Of a DNA stretch of 64,000 bases, positions 7,452 to 15,551 are shown in pieces; the first letter of the stretch is position 1; the number at the start of each line of letters is the position of its first letter. The translations under genes and the position numbers were made by a program. Origin of the DNA: Sva-07 sp963728195. GTDB taxonomy: Bacteria; Actinomycetota; Acidimicrobiia; Acidimicrobiales; Ilumatobacteraceae. The stretch is taken from positions 61,502-125,501 of the forward strand of contig CAVSIX010000015.1 of assembly GCA_963728195.1 (NCBI GenBank), in the 5' to 3' direction. The notes under the pieces were generated by a model. The model worked only from the letters and a program-made list of their open reading frames with translations. It did not search any database and had not been told where the DNA came from.

Positions 7452-8327
7452 TCAGCGGAGGGCAGCGATGGCCTCAGCAGTAGCCAGCACCCGACGCGCG
7501 TTGTCGACGTGCAGGTTCTCGATCATGCGACCATCGACGGTGACGACCCCCCGCCCGTCGGCGACCGCCTCGTCGAACGCGGCGATCACCCGCTCGGCGT
7601 ACTCGATGTCGTCGGCCGACGGCGCCCACATCTCATTGGCCGGCTCCACCTGGCTCGGGTGGATCAGCGTCTTGCCGTCGAAGCCCATCTCCATGCCCTG
7701 GCGACACTCGGCCTCGAACCCGTCCGGGTTCTTCACGTCGTTGTACACGCCGTCGAGGATCACCTTGCCCGCCGCTCTGGCAGCGAGCAGCGCCGCAGCC
7801 AGGTGCGGTACGAGGGGATGGCGGCTCGGCACCAACGGGGATCGCAGCTCCTTCGCGAGGTCGTTGGTTCCCATCACCAGGACCGCCACGCGCGGGTGCG
7901 CAGCGATCGCTCGGACGTTGAACATCGCCGTCGGCGTCTCGATCATCGGCCAGATCTTGACGTCACCCGAAGCACCCGCCTCGTCGAGCAACGCCGACAC
8001 CCGATCGACGTAGTCGACCGAGTCGACCTTGGGGATCACGACAGCCGCAGGGCCCGCCGCACCGGCCGCCTTCACGTCATCGTCACCCCACTGGGTGTCG
8101 AGGCCGTTGCAGCGGATCGTCAGTTCGCGGTGGCCGTAGGAACCGGACTGCACCGCAGCGACCGCCTTGGTGCGCGCGTCCGGCTTGGCATCGGGCGCAA
8201 CAGCGTCCTCGAGGTCGAAGATGATCGCGTCGGCCGGGATCGTCCGAGCCTTCTCGAGTGCGCGGTCGTTGGCCGCCGGCATGTACAGCACCGAGCGGCG
8301 GGGGCGCAGTTCATCGGTCATCGTCAT
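7452..8327 (-). CDS. HpcH/HpaI-CitE family CoA ester lyase or thioesterase
   Basis: 291 residues from MTMTDELRPRRSVLYMP. Family motifs: FDLEDAVAP (Mg-binding Asp/Glu), RCNGLDTQWGDDD, PKVDSVDYVD, KIWPMIETPTA and GFDGKTLIHPSQ. This short CitE form includes citrate lyase beta-like, citramalyl-CoA and (3S)-malyl-CoA-acting enzymes. It lies 4 nt after a second, longer CitE homologue at 8332-9396 in the same direction, so the two form an operon. In the ethylmalonyl-CoA pathway a lyase (Mcl1) and a malyl-CoA thioesterase (Mcl2) are CitE paralogues; this gene is a candidate for the second role, by inference only. Confidence 0.85.
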   Translation of the reverse strand: MTMTDELRPRRSVLYMPAANDRALEKARTIPADAIIFDLEDAVAPDAKPDARTKAVAAVQSGSYGHRELTIRCNGLDTQWGDDDVKAAGAAGPAAVVIPKVDSVDYVDRVSALLDEAGASGDVKIWPMIETPTAMFNVRAIAAHPRVAVLVMGTNDLAKELRSPLVPSRHPLVPHLAAALLAARAAGKVILDGVYNDVKNPDGFEAECRQGMEMGFDGKTLIHPSQVEPANEMWAPSADDIEYAERVIAAFDEAVADGRGVVTVDGRMIENLHVDNARRVLATAEAIAALR

Positions 8328-8331
8328 CTCC

Positions 8332-9396
8332 TCAGAAGCCGTAGCGGGCGGCGAGTTCGGGGTCGCGTTCGGACAGCGAGCGAGCGAGTTCGACGACCAC
8401 GCGGCATTGTTTGACCGAGGCGTCGTCCTCCATCTTGCCGTCGAGCATGATTGCGCCCGTGCCGTCGCCCATCGCATCGATCACCCGCTGGGCGTGTGCC
8501 ACGTCGTCGGGATCGGGACTGAACACGGTCTTGGCGATGCCGATCTGCACCGGATGCAAGCTCCAGGCGCCGACGCAGCCGAGCAGGTAGGCGTTGCGGA
8601 ACTGGTCCTCGCACGCAACGGTGTCCTTGATGTCGCCGAACGGTCCGTAGAACGGCAGGATGCCGTGGGTGACGCAGGCGTCGACCATGCGCGCGATCGT
8701 GTAGTGCCAGAGATCCTGCTGGTAGGTCGTGCGCGGCGCCTCGATGTCGGTGTTCCCGTCGGCATCGGTGGTCGGGTCGGCTCGTACGAGGTAACCGGGG
8801 TGGCCGCCACCGACGCGCGTGGTCTTCATCCGGCGATTGGCAGCGAGGTCGGCGGGGCCGAGCGAGAGTCCCTGCATGCGTGGTGAGGCCCCGCAGATCT
8901 CCTCGACGTTGGCGACGCCTCGGGCGGTCTCGAGGATCGCATGGATCAGCAACGGCTCGGTCAACCCGGCCTTCGCCTCGAGCTGGGCGAGGAGCCGATC
9001 GACGTAGTGGATGTCTTCCGGGCCTTCGACCTTCGGGATCATGATCACGTCGAGCGCATCGCCGGCTTCGAGCACCGCTGCTGTCAGGTCGTCGAGTCCC
9101 CACGGCGAATCGAGGCTGTTCACACGTGTCCAGAACTGGGTCTCGCCGAAGTCGACCGACTGCGCGACCTCGACCAGACCGGCGCGTGCTGCCTCCTTCT
9201 GATCGGCGGGCACGCCGTCTTCGAGGTTGGCGAGCAGGATGTCGACCGTCGGCGCGATCTCGGGCACCTTCGATCGCATCTTCTCGTTGGCAGCCGGGAA
9301 GAAGTGGATCATCCGGCTCGGGCGGAACGGGATCTCGCGAACGGGCTCGGGGGCTCCGACGGCGAGCGGACGAAAGAAGTCTCTTGCTGGACGCAC
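8332..9396 (-). CDS. L-malyl-CoA/beta-methylmalyl-CoA lyase-like CitE enzyme
   Basis: 354 residues from a GTG at 9396 (VRPARDFFRPLAVGAPEPVRE). TACGGT sits 6 nt before this GTG, which decides the start. Motifs: RMIHFFPAANEKM, LANLEDGVPADQKEAAR, RVNSLDSPWGLDDL, MIPKVEG, HAILETARGVANV, LGPADLAANRR and GAWSLHPVQI. The length (~350) and the RMIHFFP start are those of the Mcl family, which cleaves beta-methylmalyl-CoA to glyoxylate and propionyl-CoA and makes or cleaves malyl-CoA. With the MaoC dehydratase at 10381 and the methylsuccinyl-CoA dehydrogenase-like gene at 25130, an ethylmalonyl-CoA pathway role is likely. Confidence 0.85.
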   Translation of the reverse strand: MRPARDFFRPLAVGAPEPVREIPFRPSRMIHFFPAANEKMRSKVPEIAPTVDILLANLEDGVPADQKEAARAGLVEVAQSVDFGETQFWTRVNSLDSPWGLDDLTAAVLEAGDALDVIMIPKVEGPEDIHYVDRLLAQLEAKAGLTEPLLIHAILETARGVANVEEICGASPRMQGLSLGPADLAANRRMKTTRVGGGHPGYLVRADPTTDADGNTDIEAPRTTYQQDLWHYTIARMVDACVTHGILPFYGPFGDIKDTVACEDQFRNAYLLGCVGAWSLHPVQIGIAKTVFSPDPDDVAHAQRVIDAMGDGTGAIMLDGKMEDDASVKQCRVVVELARSLSERDPELAARYGF

Positions 9397-9402
9397 GTCC
9401 CA

Positions 9403-9408
9403 ACCGTA
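9403..9408 (-). promoter_or_regulatory. -10 element (TACGGT) for 9396
   Basis: TACGGT, 6 nt before the GTG at 9396; supports that start over longer in-frame extensions. Confidence 0.5.
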
Positions 9409-9495
9409 CGCGGCGCGCCCCACGACCAGCCAACCGCCGAGATCGTGGTTCCCGCCCCGGTCCCCCGGACCCGCCTGCCCGAAATCTGCACAGGA

Positions 9496-9514
9496 TGTCG
9501 CGCTCAGCGCGACA
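9496..9514. terminator. Perfect 8-bp hairpin, TGTCGCGC-TCA-GCGCGACA
   Basis: The 19-nt inverted repeat lies 32 nt after the mutY stop, reading leftward, and ahead of the lyase promoter. No T-run follows, so termination would be of the actinobacterial stem-only kind. It could also be another palindromic repeat. Confidence 0.4.
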
Positions 9515-9545
9515 GGAGCGGCATTTTCGGGGGTTGGAGGGAGGG

Positions 9546-10369
9546 TCAGGTCGGTAGAGAGGCCGAACCGTCGCGGAGTTCGACGAGGCCGTCGTCGACG
9601 AGCGAGTCGACGATGCGTCGGTCGAACTCGGAGGCGGGGCGTGGACCGTCGTGGAGCGCAGCGAGCACCCGTCCGCGCGCCTGGCGATCGCTCCCGTCGA
9701 ACGGCGCCTGACGCCCACTGACGCCCGCCGAACCGACCGCCGGATCGGGAATCGGTTGGCCGGTGACGTGCCAGCGACATGAGGCCGCGATCGGGCAACG
9801 ATCGCAGTTCGGCGTCGGGCGACACACGGTGGCACCGAGATCCATCAGCACCTGGTTCCAGATCCATCCGTGCCCGTGGGGCACCAGCTCGTCGGCCAAC
9901 CGCTGGGCACGCTTCGGCGTCAATCGCTCGCCGAAGGCGCGTGCGAGCACGCGGGCGATGTTCGTGTCGACGACGGCGACGTCGCGCTCGAACGCGAACG
10001 CCAGCACGGCGCGAGCGGTGTACGGACCGACGCCGGGCAGCGCCAGGAGCCGATCGAGATCGTCGGGCATCCGGCCGTCGTGGCGATCGACGATCAGACG
10101 GGCAGCGTCATGCAGGTTGCGCGCGCGCGACGCGGATAGCCGAGGCCCTGCCACAGGCGCAGGACGTCGGCCAACGTCGCCGACGCACACGCCGCCGGGT
10201 CGGGGTTGGCTTCGAGGAACGCAGTCCACTTCGGGATCACGCGGTCGGCCTGGGTCTGTTGCAGCATCACCTCGGCGACGAGGATCGTCCACGGATCCCG
10301 CTCGCGGCGCCACGGCAGGTCGCGCAGCTGTGGAGCGCCCCAGCCGAGAACGGCGCCTGGGTCGAACAA
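9546..10369 (-). pseudogene. mutY: A/G-specific adenine glycosylase MutY, frameshifted in a GC run
   Basis: The N-terminal part (LPWRRERDPW, AEVMLQQTQADRV, WQGLGYPRRAR) and the C-terminal part (RNLHDAARLIVD, LPGVGPYTARAVLAFAF, VVDTNIARVLAR, C-x6-C-x2-C-x5-C iron-sulfur ligands) are in different frames. They join if 2 nt are removed from the GCGCGCGCGCG run at 10119-10129. All expected elements are present: helix-hairpin-helix, catalytic Asp and [4Fe-4S] loop. MutY removes A opposite 8-oxoG. The start is uncertain: TTG at 10369, or a CTG at 10384 overlapping the stop of the MaoC gene. The indel may be a sequence error, a recent loss, or slippage at a repeat that can switch the gene. Confidence 0.8.
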
Positions 10370-10380
10370 CGACGCGAGGC

Positions 10381-10896
10381 TCAGTCGGCCCAGACGTCGG
10401 TGTCGTCGTAGGGCCGCTTGCGATCGGGCGCGAACTCCCGCTTCCAGATCAGCACCTTGCGAACGAAGTAGCACACTTCCTTGCCGTCCTGGTTGAAGCC
10501 CTTGGTCTCGACCTTCACCACCCCGCGGTCGGGCTTCGACGACGACTCCTTCACCTCGAGAACCCGGGTCTCGGCGTGGATCGTGTCGCCGTGGAACGTC
10601 GGGAACTTGTGCTGCAACGTCTCGACCTCGAGGTTCGCGATCGCAGCACCGCTGACGTCGGGCACGCTCATGCCCAGCACCAGGCTGTACACGAGGTTGC
10701 CGACGACCACGTTGCGGCCCTGCACCGACTGTGCAGCGAACCAGTCGTTGGTGTGCAACGGATGGTGGTTCATCGTGATCATGCAGAACAGGTGGTCGTC
10801 GTACTCGGTGATCGTCTTGCCGGGCCAGTGGCGCAGCACGTCACCGGGGGTGAAGTCCTCGAGGTACCGGCCGAAGGGGCGTTCGTGCACTGTCAT
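10381..10896 (-). CDS. MaoC-like hot-dog dehydratase (mesaconyl-CoA hydratase candidate)
   Basis: 171 residues from MTVHERPFGRYLEDF; the start is fixed by TACCGT 7 nt upstream. The domain shows FTPGDVLRHWPGKTITEYDDHLF, HHPLHTNDWFAA (hydratase Asp/His region), NLVYSLVLGMSV and GDTIHAETRVLEV. MaoC domains hydrate enoyl-CoA thioesters. Actinobacterial ethylmalonyl-CoA pathway gene sets include a single-domain MaoC protein of this size next to CitE-type lyases, so mesaconyl-CoA hydratase is the favoured guess. The frameshifted mutY begins at or just after its stop. Confidence 0.8.
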   Translation of the reverse strand: MTVHERPFGRYLEDFTPGDVLRHWPGKTITEYDDHLFCMITMNHHPLHTNDWFAAQSVQGRNVVVGNLVYSLVLGMSVPDVSGAAIANLEVETLQHKFPTFHGDTIHAETRVLEVKESSSKPDRGVVKVETKGFNQDGKEVCYFVRKVLIWKREFAPDRKRPYDDTDVWAD

Positions 10897-10903
10897 GGTC
10901 GTG

Positions 10904-10909
10904 ACGGTA
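10904..10909 (-). promoter_or_regulatory. -10 element (TACCGT) for 10896
   Basis: TACCGT, 7 nt before the ATG at 10896. Confidence 0.5.
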
Positions 10910-10937
10910 TCGCTGCGCATGCAGCCATGCGAAAGCG

Positions 10938-12356
10938 TCAGCCGCGGTGATCGGCGTCGCCATCGCCGAGATCGGGATCGGGACGGGGATCGGTGGCCCG
11001 GGCGTCGGGACCATCCTCGCGCTCGTCGCCGAAGTCGTCGCGGTCGACACCCAGGTCGTGGTCGGAATCATGCGCGAACGTCGCGGCGATGGCGGGATCC
11101 TGTTCCGGGTCACCGACCGGTCGCCGCCCGCCGAATCGCAGCGCGAAGTCGATCTTCGTCTCACCGCGGGCCGATTCGGTGCGGGCGAGGTCGCGGAGTC
11201 GCACGAGCCGGTCGCGCTTCTCGATCTTCCACGGCCCCACGCGCAGCGAGGCGTAGGCGAGTGCCCCGATCGCGATCGGCATCAGGTACTGCGCCGAGCG
11301 ATACGTGGCGATCGCCGGCGCAGCGACGCGGCGCGGCACGCCGAAGCCGATGAGCGCAGTCAGGTACGTCGCCTCGACGACGCCGAGGCCACCGGGAAGG
11401 ATCGGGATCGCGGCGAGCACGTTCGCCAATCCGAACGCGACCAGCAGCGCATCGACGGGCAGCGAAACGCCGTACGCCCGCAGGAACACCCAGAGCGACG
11501 CAGCATCGAGCAGCCAGTTCGCGGTCGCCCAGAACACCACTCGCCACAGCAACTGGCGGTCGCCGGAGAGTTCCTCGAGTCGCTCGGCGACCTGGTGGAG
11601 CACCGCAGCGAACCGGTCCTCGTTGAAGTGCGCCTTGCGGGCGACCCAACGCAGCAGGCGCTCGGCTCGGCCCGAGCCGTCCATCACCCCGATGACGAGG
11701 CCGGCGGCGAGGCCCATGATCATGATCCCGAGGAGCGCAGCGAGCGCATAGCCCTCGTTGACCCCGCGAAACGGGATCGACATGGTGAGCCCGGTCCAGA
11801 AGATGATGTTCAGCACGACCGCCGAGCCGATGCCCGCCGTCGCGAGGGCGAACCCGGCGTCGGGACCGCTGATCCCCGACAGCGTCAGCAGCCGATAGCC
11901 GAGCGCCGAACTCGCAGCATTGCCACCGGGAACGATGTTCGACAGCGCCTTGGTGCTCAGCTGGATCCGGAAGATCCGCGCCAGCGACAGGGTCCGCCCG
12001 GCGGTCCCCAGCGTCGCTCGGGTCAACAGCGAATAGCTCATCAGCGCGAGCAGCTGCAACACGAATCCGGCTGCGAGCAGACCGGGATTGACGTCGCGCA
12101 CCGTCTGGATCGCCTCGCGAAAGCCTGCCAACACGCCGGGCCCCAGGAACACTGCGATGACGATCAGCAGCAGCGCCTTGATCGTGAAGCGGATCGGCTT
12201 GATCCGGCGGCCGGTGCTGGTGTCGTCGCGGATCAGTGCGGGCAGCTCGCCGGTCGGCAGTACGTCGCGATCCATCTCGTGGGTGCGGTCGTCGTCGACA
12301 TCGTCGATGCCGCGCAGAGACGCCGCGTCGTGCCTGCCGTCGGCCTGTTCGTTCAC
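10938..12356 (-). CDS. Lysylphosphatidylglycerol synthase TM-domain / flippase-like membrane protein (UPF0104)
   Basis: 472 residues from a GTG at 12356. A charged N-terminus of ~60 residues leads into about eight transmembrane helices (first at ~58-75). Family motifs include LSTKALSNIVPGGNAASSALGYRLL and IPILPGGLGVVEATYL, the repeated P-G-G signature of the YbhN/AglD-like group related to the flippase half of MprF. There is no aminoacyl-transferase domain, so lipid or lipid-linked substrate translocation is the more likely role. The last ~70 residues are strongly acidic (DSDHDLGVDRDDFGDERED) and probably cytoplasmic and disordered. Substrate unknown. Confidence 0.85.
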   Translation of the reverse strand: MNEQADGRHDAASLRGIDDVDDDRTHEMDRDVLPTGELPALIRDDTSTGRRIKPIRFTIKALLLIVIAVFLGPGVLAGFREAIQTVRDVNPGLLAAGFVLQLLALMSYSLLTRATLGTAGRTLSLARIFRIQLSTKALSNIVPGGNAASSALGYRLLTLSGISGPDAGFALATAGIGSAVVLNIIFWTGLTMSIPFRGVNEGYALAALLGIMIMGLAAGLVIGVMDGSGRAERLLRWVARKAHFNEDRFAAVLHQVAERLEELSGDRQLLWRVVFWATANWLLDAASLWVFLRAYGVSLPVDALLVAFGLANVLAAIPILPGGLGVVEATYLTALIGFGVPRRVAAPAIATYRSAQYLMPIAIGALAYASLRVGPWKIEKRDRLVRLRDLARTESARGETKIDFALRFGGRRPVGDPEQDPAIAATFAHDSDHDLGVDRDDFGDEREDGPDARATDPRPDPDLGDGDADHRG

Positions 12357-12379
12357 CGTTGAACCCGATCCTGCATCGA

Positions 12380-13366
12380 TCAGTACACGTCGATGATCTG
12401 TCGCAGCCGCGCCCGCAGCTGTGGTGCCATCGCCGCATCGGTCTTGCCGAGATGCACGACGACCAACTCACGATCCGGTACGACGACGATGTACTGGCCC
12501 TCGTGTCCGTGACAGGCCAGACTGCCGGGGAACTCCGGCCAGATCCACCAGTGACGGCCATAGTCGCAACCGTTCTCGTCGTCGTGCGACACCGCCGTAG
12601 CGGCGTCGGCCACCCAGCCGAGCGGCAGGATGCGATCGCCGGACGACGTCACCCCGTCGTGGCGATAGAGCTCGCCGAACGTGGCGAAATCCCCGGCGGT
12701 GGCAAAGACGTAGGACGATCCGACGAAGTCGCCGGCGGCGTCGAACTTCGGGAGCGCCGAGTCCATCCCGGTCGGGCCGAACAGACGCTCGTGGAGAAAT
12801 GTCTCCATCGCCGCTCGGCGCTGGAGCGGGTCACCGCCCGGGCCGCCGCTGACGACGTCACCGACGATGCGGGCGACGATGTTGGTGGTGCCCGACGAAT
12901 AGCTGTAGTGAGTGCCTGGTTCGTGGTCGAGCGGGAGCGCTGCGGCATAGGCGGCATGACTCGGCCCGCTCTCGCCGAACAGCATCTCGATGCAGTGCGA
13001 GATCTGATCGTCGACGTAGTCCTCGACGAATCGCAGGCCCGACCGCATCTCGAGCAACTGCAGCAGTGTGATCGCTTGCTTCGGCGTGCCGGCCCACTCG
13101 GGCACCGGTGCCGGGGCAGCGACGTCGAGCGCACCGTCCCCGACGAGAATCCCCACGGCGGCATGGGTGATCGACTTCGCCATGCTCCACGACGTCAGCG
13201 TCGACTGCGCCGTGATCTCGATGGCGGGCTGGAAGATGTTCTCCGGCTGGATGCCGTAACGCTCGGCGACGACATCGCCTCGGTGTCGCACCAGCAACGC
13301 CAGCGTGACACCCTCGTCGGGCGGGCGTTGGAAGAGCTCGTCGACGAGCGCGGTCAGCGAAGCCAC
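12380..13366 (-). CDS. Serine hydrolase, beta-lactamase/penicillin-binding class C type
   Basis: 328 residues from a GTG at 13366. The nucleophile motif is SMAK (SxxK) near residue 60, the second motif is YSYSSGTTN (Y-x-S/N) near 155, and a third HGHEG replaces the KTG triad, as in many esterase-like class C relatives. No signal peptide is evident, so a cytoplasmic esterase or D-aminopeptidase-like role is more likely than beta-lactamase. TAACGT at 13374-13379 gives a -10 element 7 nt from the start and overlaps the stop of the ATPase gene upstream. Confidence 0.85.
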   Translation of the reverse strand: MASLTALVDELFQRPPDEGVTLALLVRHRGDVVAERYGIQPENIFQPAIEITAQSTLTSWSMAKSITHAAVGILVGDGALDVAAPAPVPEWAGTPKQAITLLQLLEMRSGLRFVEDYVDDQISHCIEMLFGESGPSHAAYAAALPLDHEPGTHYSYSSGTTNIVARIVGDVVSGGPGGDPLQRRAAMETFLHERLFGPTGMDSALPKFDAAGDFVGSSYVFATAGDFATFGELYRHDGVTSSGDRILPLGWVADAATAVSHDDENGCDYGRHWWIWPEFPGSLACHGHEGQYIVVVPDRELVVVHLGKTDAAMAPQLRARLRQIIDVY

Positions 13367-13373
13367 GTCGACG

Positions 13374-13379
13374 ACGTTA
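13374..13379 (-). promoter_or_regulatory. -10 element (TAACGT) for 13366
   Basis: TAACGT, 7 nt before the GTG at 13366; it overlaps the last codons of the upstream ATPase gene. Confidence 0.45.
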
Positions 13380-14513
13380 GTTCCCGGTCACCAGGCGGTC
13401 GGCGAGCCCCACCAGACCGTCGACGTCGTGGACATCCACGGCCAGCAGCGGAAGCTCGACGACCACCACGTCCTCGGCGAGATCGGCGAGGCCGGCGATC
13501 TCCTCACGTTCGGCCGTGGCCAGCTCGGTGAGCTCGTCGTGCCAGGCGACCTGGTCGGCGAGTGGACCGTCGTCGAGATCTTCGAGCGCGACACGGTCGG
13601 CCGCACTCAGCGGTTCGGGCATCGGATGGATCAGGTTGACGACGACGCCGCCGAACGGGAACGATCCGTCGCGAAGTGCACCGATCAGGTGCTCGGCCTC
13701 GCCGATCGCCTCGGCGCGAGGACTCGACACGACGACGAACGACGCGACGTCCGAACGCAGCAGCTCGGACACCTCGCGGGCGCGGCGTCGGAGACCGGGC
13801 TCGATGTTGGCGAGCGACCGGAAGAACTCGATCGTGTCCTCGACGATCTGCGGGCCGGCGAGTCGCCGCACCGCCCACAGGAACATCGACGCCGCCGCGT
13901 TGGTCACCTTCGCGAACGCCCGCTGGCCGACGGTCAGCGCCCGATACACCGGATGACCGAGGAAGCCGATCAGCCGGTCGGGGGCTTCGAGCAGATCGAT
14001 GGCATGGCGCGACGGAGGCGTGTCGACGATGACGAGATCCCAGTCACCACTCGTGTACAGCTGGTGCAGGCGCTCGATCGCCATGTACTCCTGAGCGCCG
14101 GCCAACGACCCGGAGATCGCGCGATAGACCGGGTTCTCGAGGATCGCCGATGCCTGCTTGGGGTTGGCGGTCTGTTCGTGGACGAGCCGATCGAACGTCG
14201 AGGCGGCGTCGAGCATCAACGCCCAGAGCTCCCCCTTCGAACCGTTCGCTCCCTTGCCCGGATCGTCGGCCACACCGGGGATGCCCGTGACGCGGTGGGG
14301 AGCGTCGGCTGCGGCACCAGCGGCGAGCCCCAGCGCATCGGCGAGCCGGCGAGCCGGATCGACGGTGACGACGACCACCCGCCGGCCGGCGCGCGCCGCT
14401 GCGACGCCGAGCGCAGCGGCGGTCGTCGTCTTGCCGACCCCGCCGGGGCCGCATGTCACGATCAGTTCGGCTCGTGCGACATCATCGCGGAACGAGTCCA
14501 TGTTGTCGCTCAC
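13377..14513 (-). CDS. ArsA/Get3-like P-loop ATPase (BagB/Rv3680-like)
   Basis: 378 residues from a GTG at 14513; GTGA overlaps the stop of the upstream partner by 4 nt. Walker A is the deviant type GPGGVGKTT at ~20; switch segments VDPARRLADALG and VIVDTPPSRHAIDLLEAPDRL follow. This is the ArsA family (dimeric anion-pump ATPase/tail-anchored protein targeting). In mycobacteria two adjacent genes (Rv3679-Rv3680) encode paired Get3-like subunits; order and overlap match here. No ArsB or ArsC is nearby, so arsenite export is unlikely. Function as a heteromeric ATPase of stress or envelope physiology is inferred. Confidence 0.88.
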   Translation of the reverse strand: MSDNMDSFRDDVARAELIVTCGPGGVGKTTTAAALGVAAARAGRRVVVVTVDPARRLADALGLAAGAAADAPHRVTGIPGVADDPGKGANGSKGELWALMLDAASTFDRLVHEQTANPKQASAILENPVYRAISGSLAGAQEYMAIERLHQLYTSGDWDLVIVDTPPSRHAIDLLEAPDRLIGFLGHPVYRALTVGQRAFAKVTNAAASMFLWAVRRLAGPQIVEDTIEFFRSLANIEPGLRRRAREVSELLRSDVASFVVVSSPRAEAIGEAEHLIGALRDGSFPFGGVVVNLIHPMPEPLSAADRVALEDLDDGPLADQVAWHDELTELATAEREEIAGLADLAEDVVVVELPLLAVDVHDVDGLVGLADRLVTGN

Positions 14514-15469
14514 AGCGCATCTCCGATCATCGGCTCGACCAGTGCATCGGCGAGTTCGCCGAGCTGATGCAGCGTGAGCCTCGGTGTGGCGAGCCTCGGC
14601 AGCAGGACCAGCGGGACGCCGATCCCGTCGGCCAGACGCTCGATCTGCTGACGTTGGCGTTCCAGACGCTCGCGACCGAAGTCGGTCGACGACGCCAACG
14701 CCGACTTGGCAGCCGGCGACAGTGTGACCTTGTGCGAGCGCGCCGCCATCGCCGGCGTCTTCGCGAGGCCGGGTCGGTCCTTCCAGCACGAGTTGACGAC
14801 CGCCGGCAACAACGACAGCCCGATGTCCTTGCGCAGCTCCTCGCCGAGCTGGAGCGCCTCGGTCACCGGTGTCTCCTCGGGAAGCGTGACGATCATCGCC
14901 TGGCACCGCTTGGGATCGCGCAGCATCGCATCGACCTCGACCGACTGTTCGCGCACCGGACCCGATTGCACGACGTCGGACAGCCCCGTCGCCGAGCGCA
15001 GGAACGGTGCCGCGTGCCCCGCCGGTGGTGCGTCGACGATGATCAGGTCGGCGGCGCGTTCGCGTTCGAGTTCCTTGATCTTGCCGAGCACCAGCAGGTG
15101 CTCGAGACCCGGTGTCGCCGCGGCGATCATGGGCAGCGAGGCAGCCGACGCCGCCCGGCGCAACATGCCGCCGACGCCTTTCAACTCCAGGTAGTCGCCG
15201 AACGCCTGATCGGCCGGGATCGTCCGGCCGCGCACCTGGCCCGCCCCCTTGATGCGGCGAAGGATCCGATCGGTCGAATCGAGTTCGCGCCCCCCGAGCA
15301 GGGGCCCCATCCCGGGACGTCCGTCGACCGCCACGAACAGCACGTCGGCACCCTCGCGTGCGGCAGCGAGCGCATACGCCGCTGCCACCGTCGACGATCC
15401 GACGCCGCCCTTGCCGGCGACGACCGCCACCCGTGTGCTCGTGAGCCAATCAGGTGCAGCCACATCCAT
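14510..15469 (-). CDS. ArsA/Get3-like P-loop ATPase partner (BagA/Rv3679-like)
   Basis: 319 residues from MDVAAPDWL. The P-loop reads GKGGVGSST, with the signature Lys at the start of the loop but Ser where the partner has the canonical GKT Lys. Switch II-type segment LIIVDAPPAGHAAPF is present. The altered P-loop suggests that nucleotide hydrolysis differs between the subunits, as in other asymmetric Get3-like pairs. It is translated just before, and overlaps by 4 nt with, the ATPase at 13377-14513. Assignment to the Rv3679 side rests on order and length. Confidence 0.85.
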   Translation of the reverse strand: MDVAAPDWLTSTRVAVVAGKGGVGSSTVAAAYALAAAREGADVLFVAVDGRPGMGPLLGGRELDSTDRILRRIKGAGQVRGRTIPADQAFGDYLELKGVGGMLRRAASAASLPMIAAATPGLEHLLVLGKIKELERERAADLIIVDAPPAGHAAPFLRSATGLSDVVQSGPVREQSVEVDAMLRDPKRCQAMIVTLPEETPVTEALQLGEELRKDIGLSLLPAVVNSCWKDRPGLAKTPAMAARSHKVTLSPAAKSALASSTDFGRERLERQRQQIERLADGIGVPLVLLPRLATPRLTLHQLGELADALVEPMIGDAL

Positions 15470-15551
15470 CACGGTATCGGCCCCGCTCGGCGACGAACCG
15501 CCAGCGATGGTGTCGTGCCGACGCCGGCTCCCGACGGTGTCCGACTGCCGA

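Noticed and set aside
13377..15469. Arsenite efflux operon
   Set aside because: The two ArsA-like ATPases have no arsB, arsC, arsD or arsR partner, and their pairing matches the Get3-like type.
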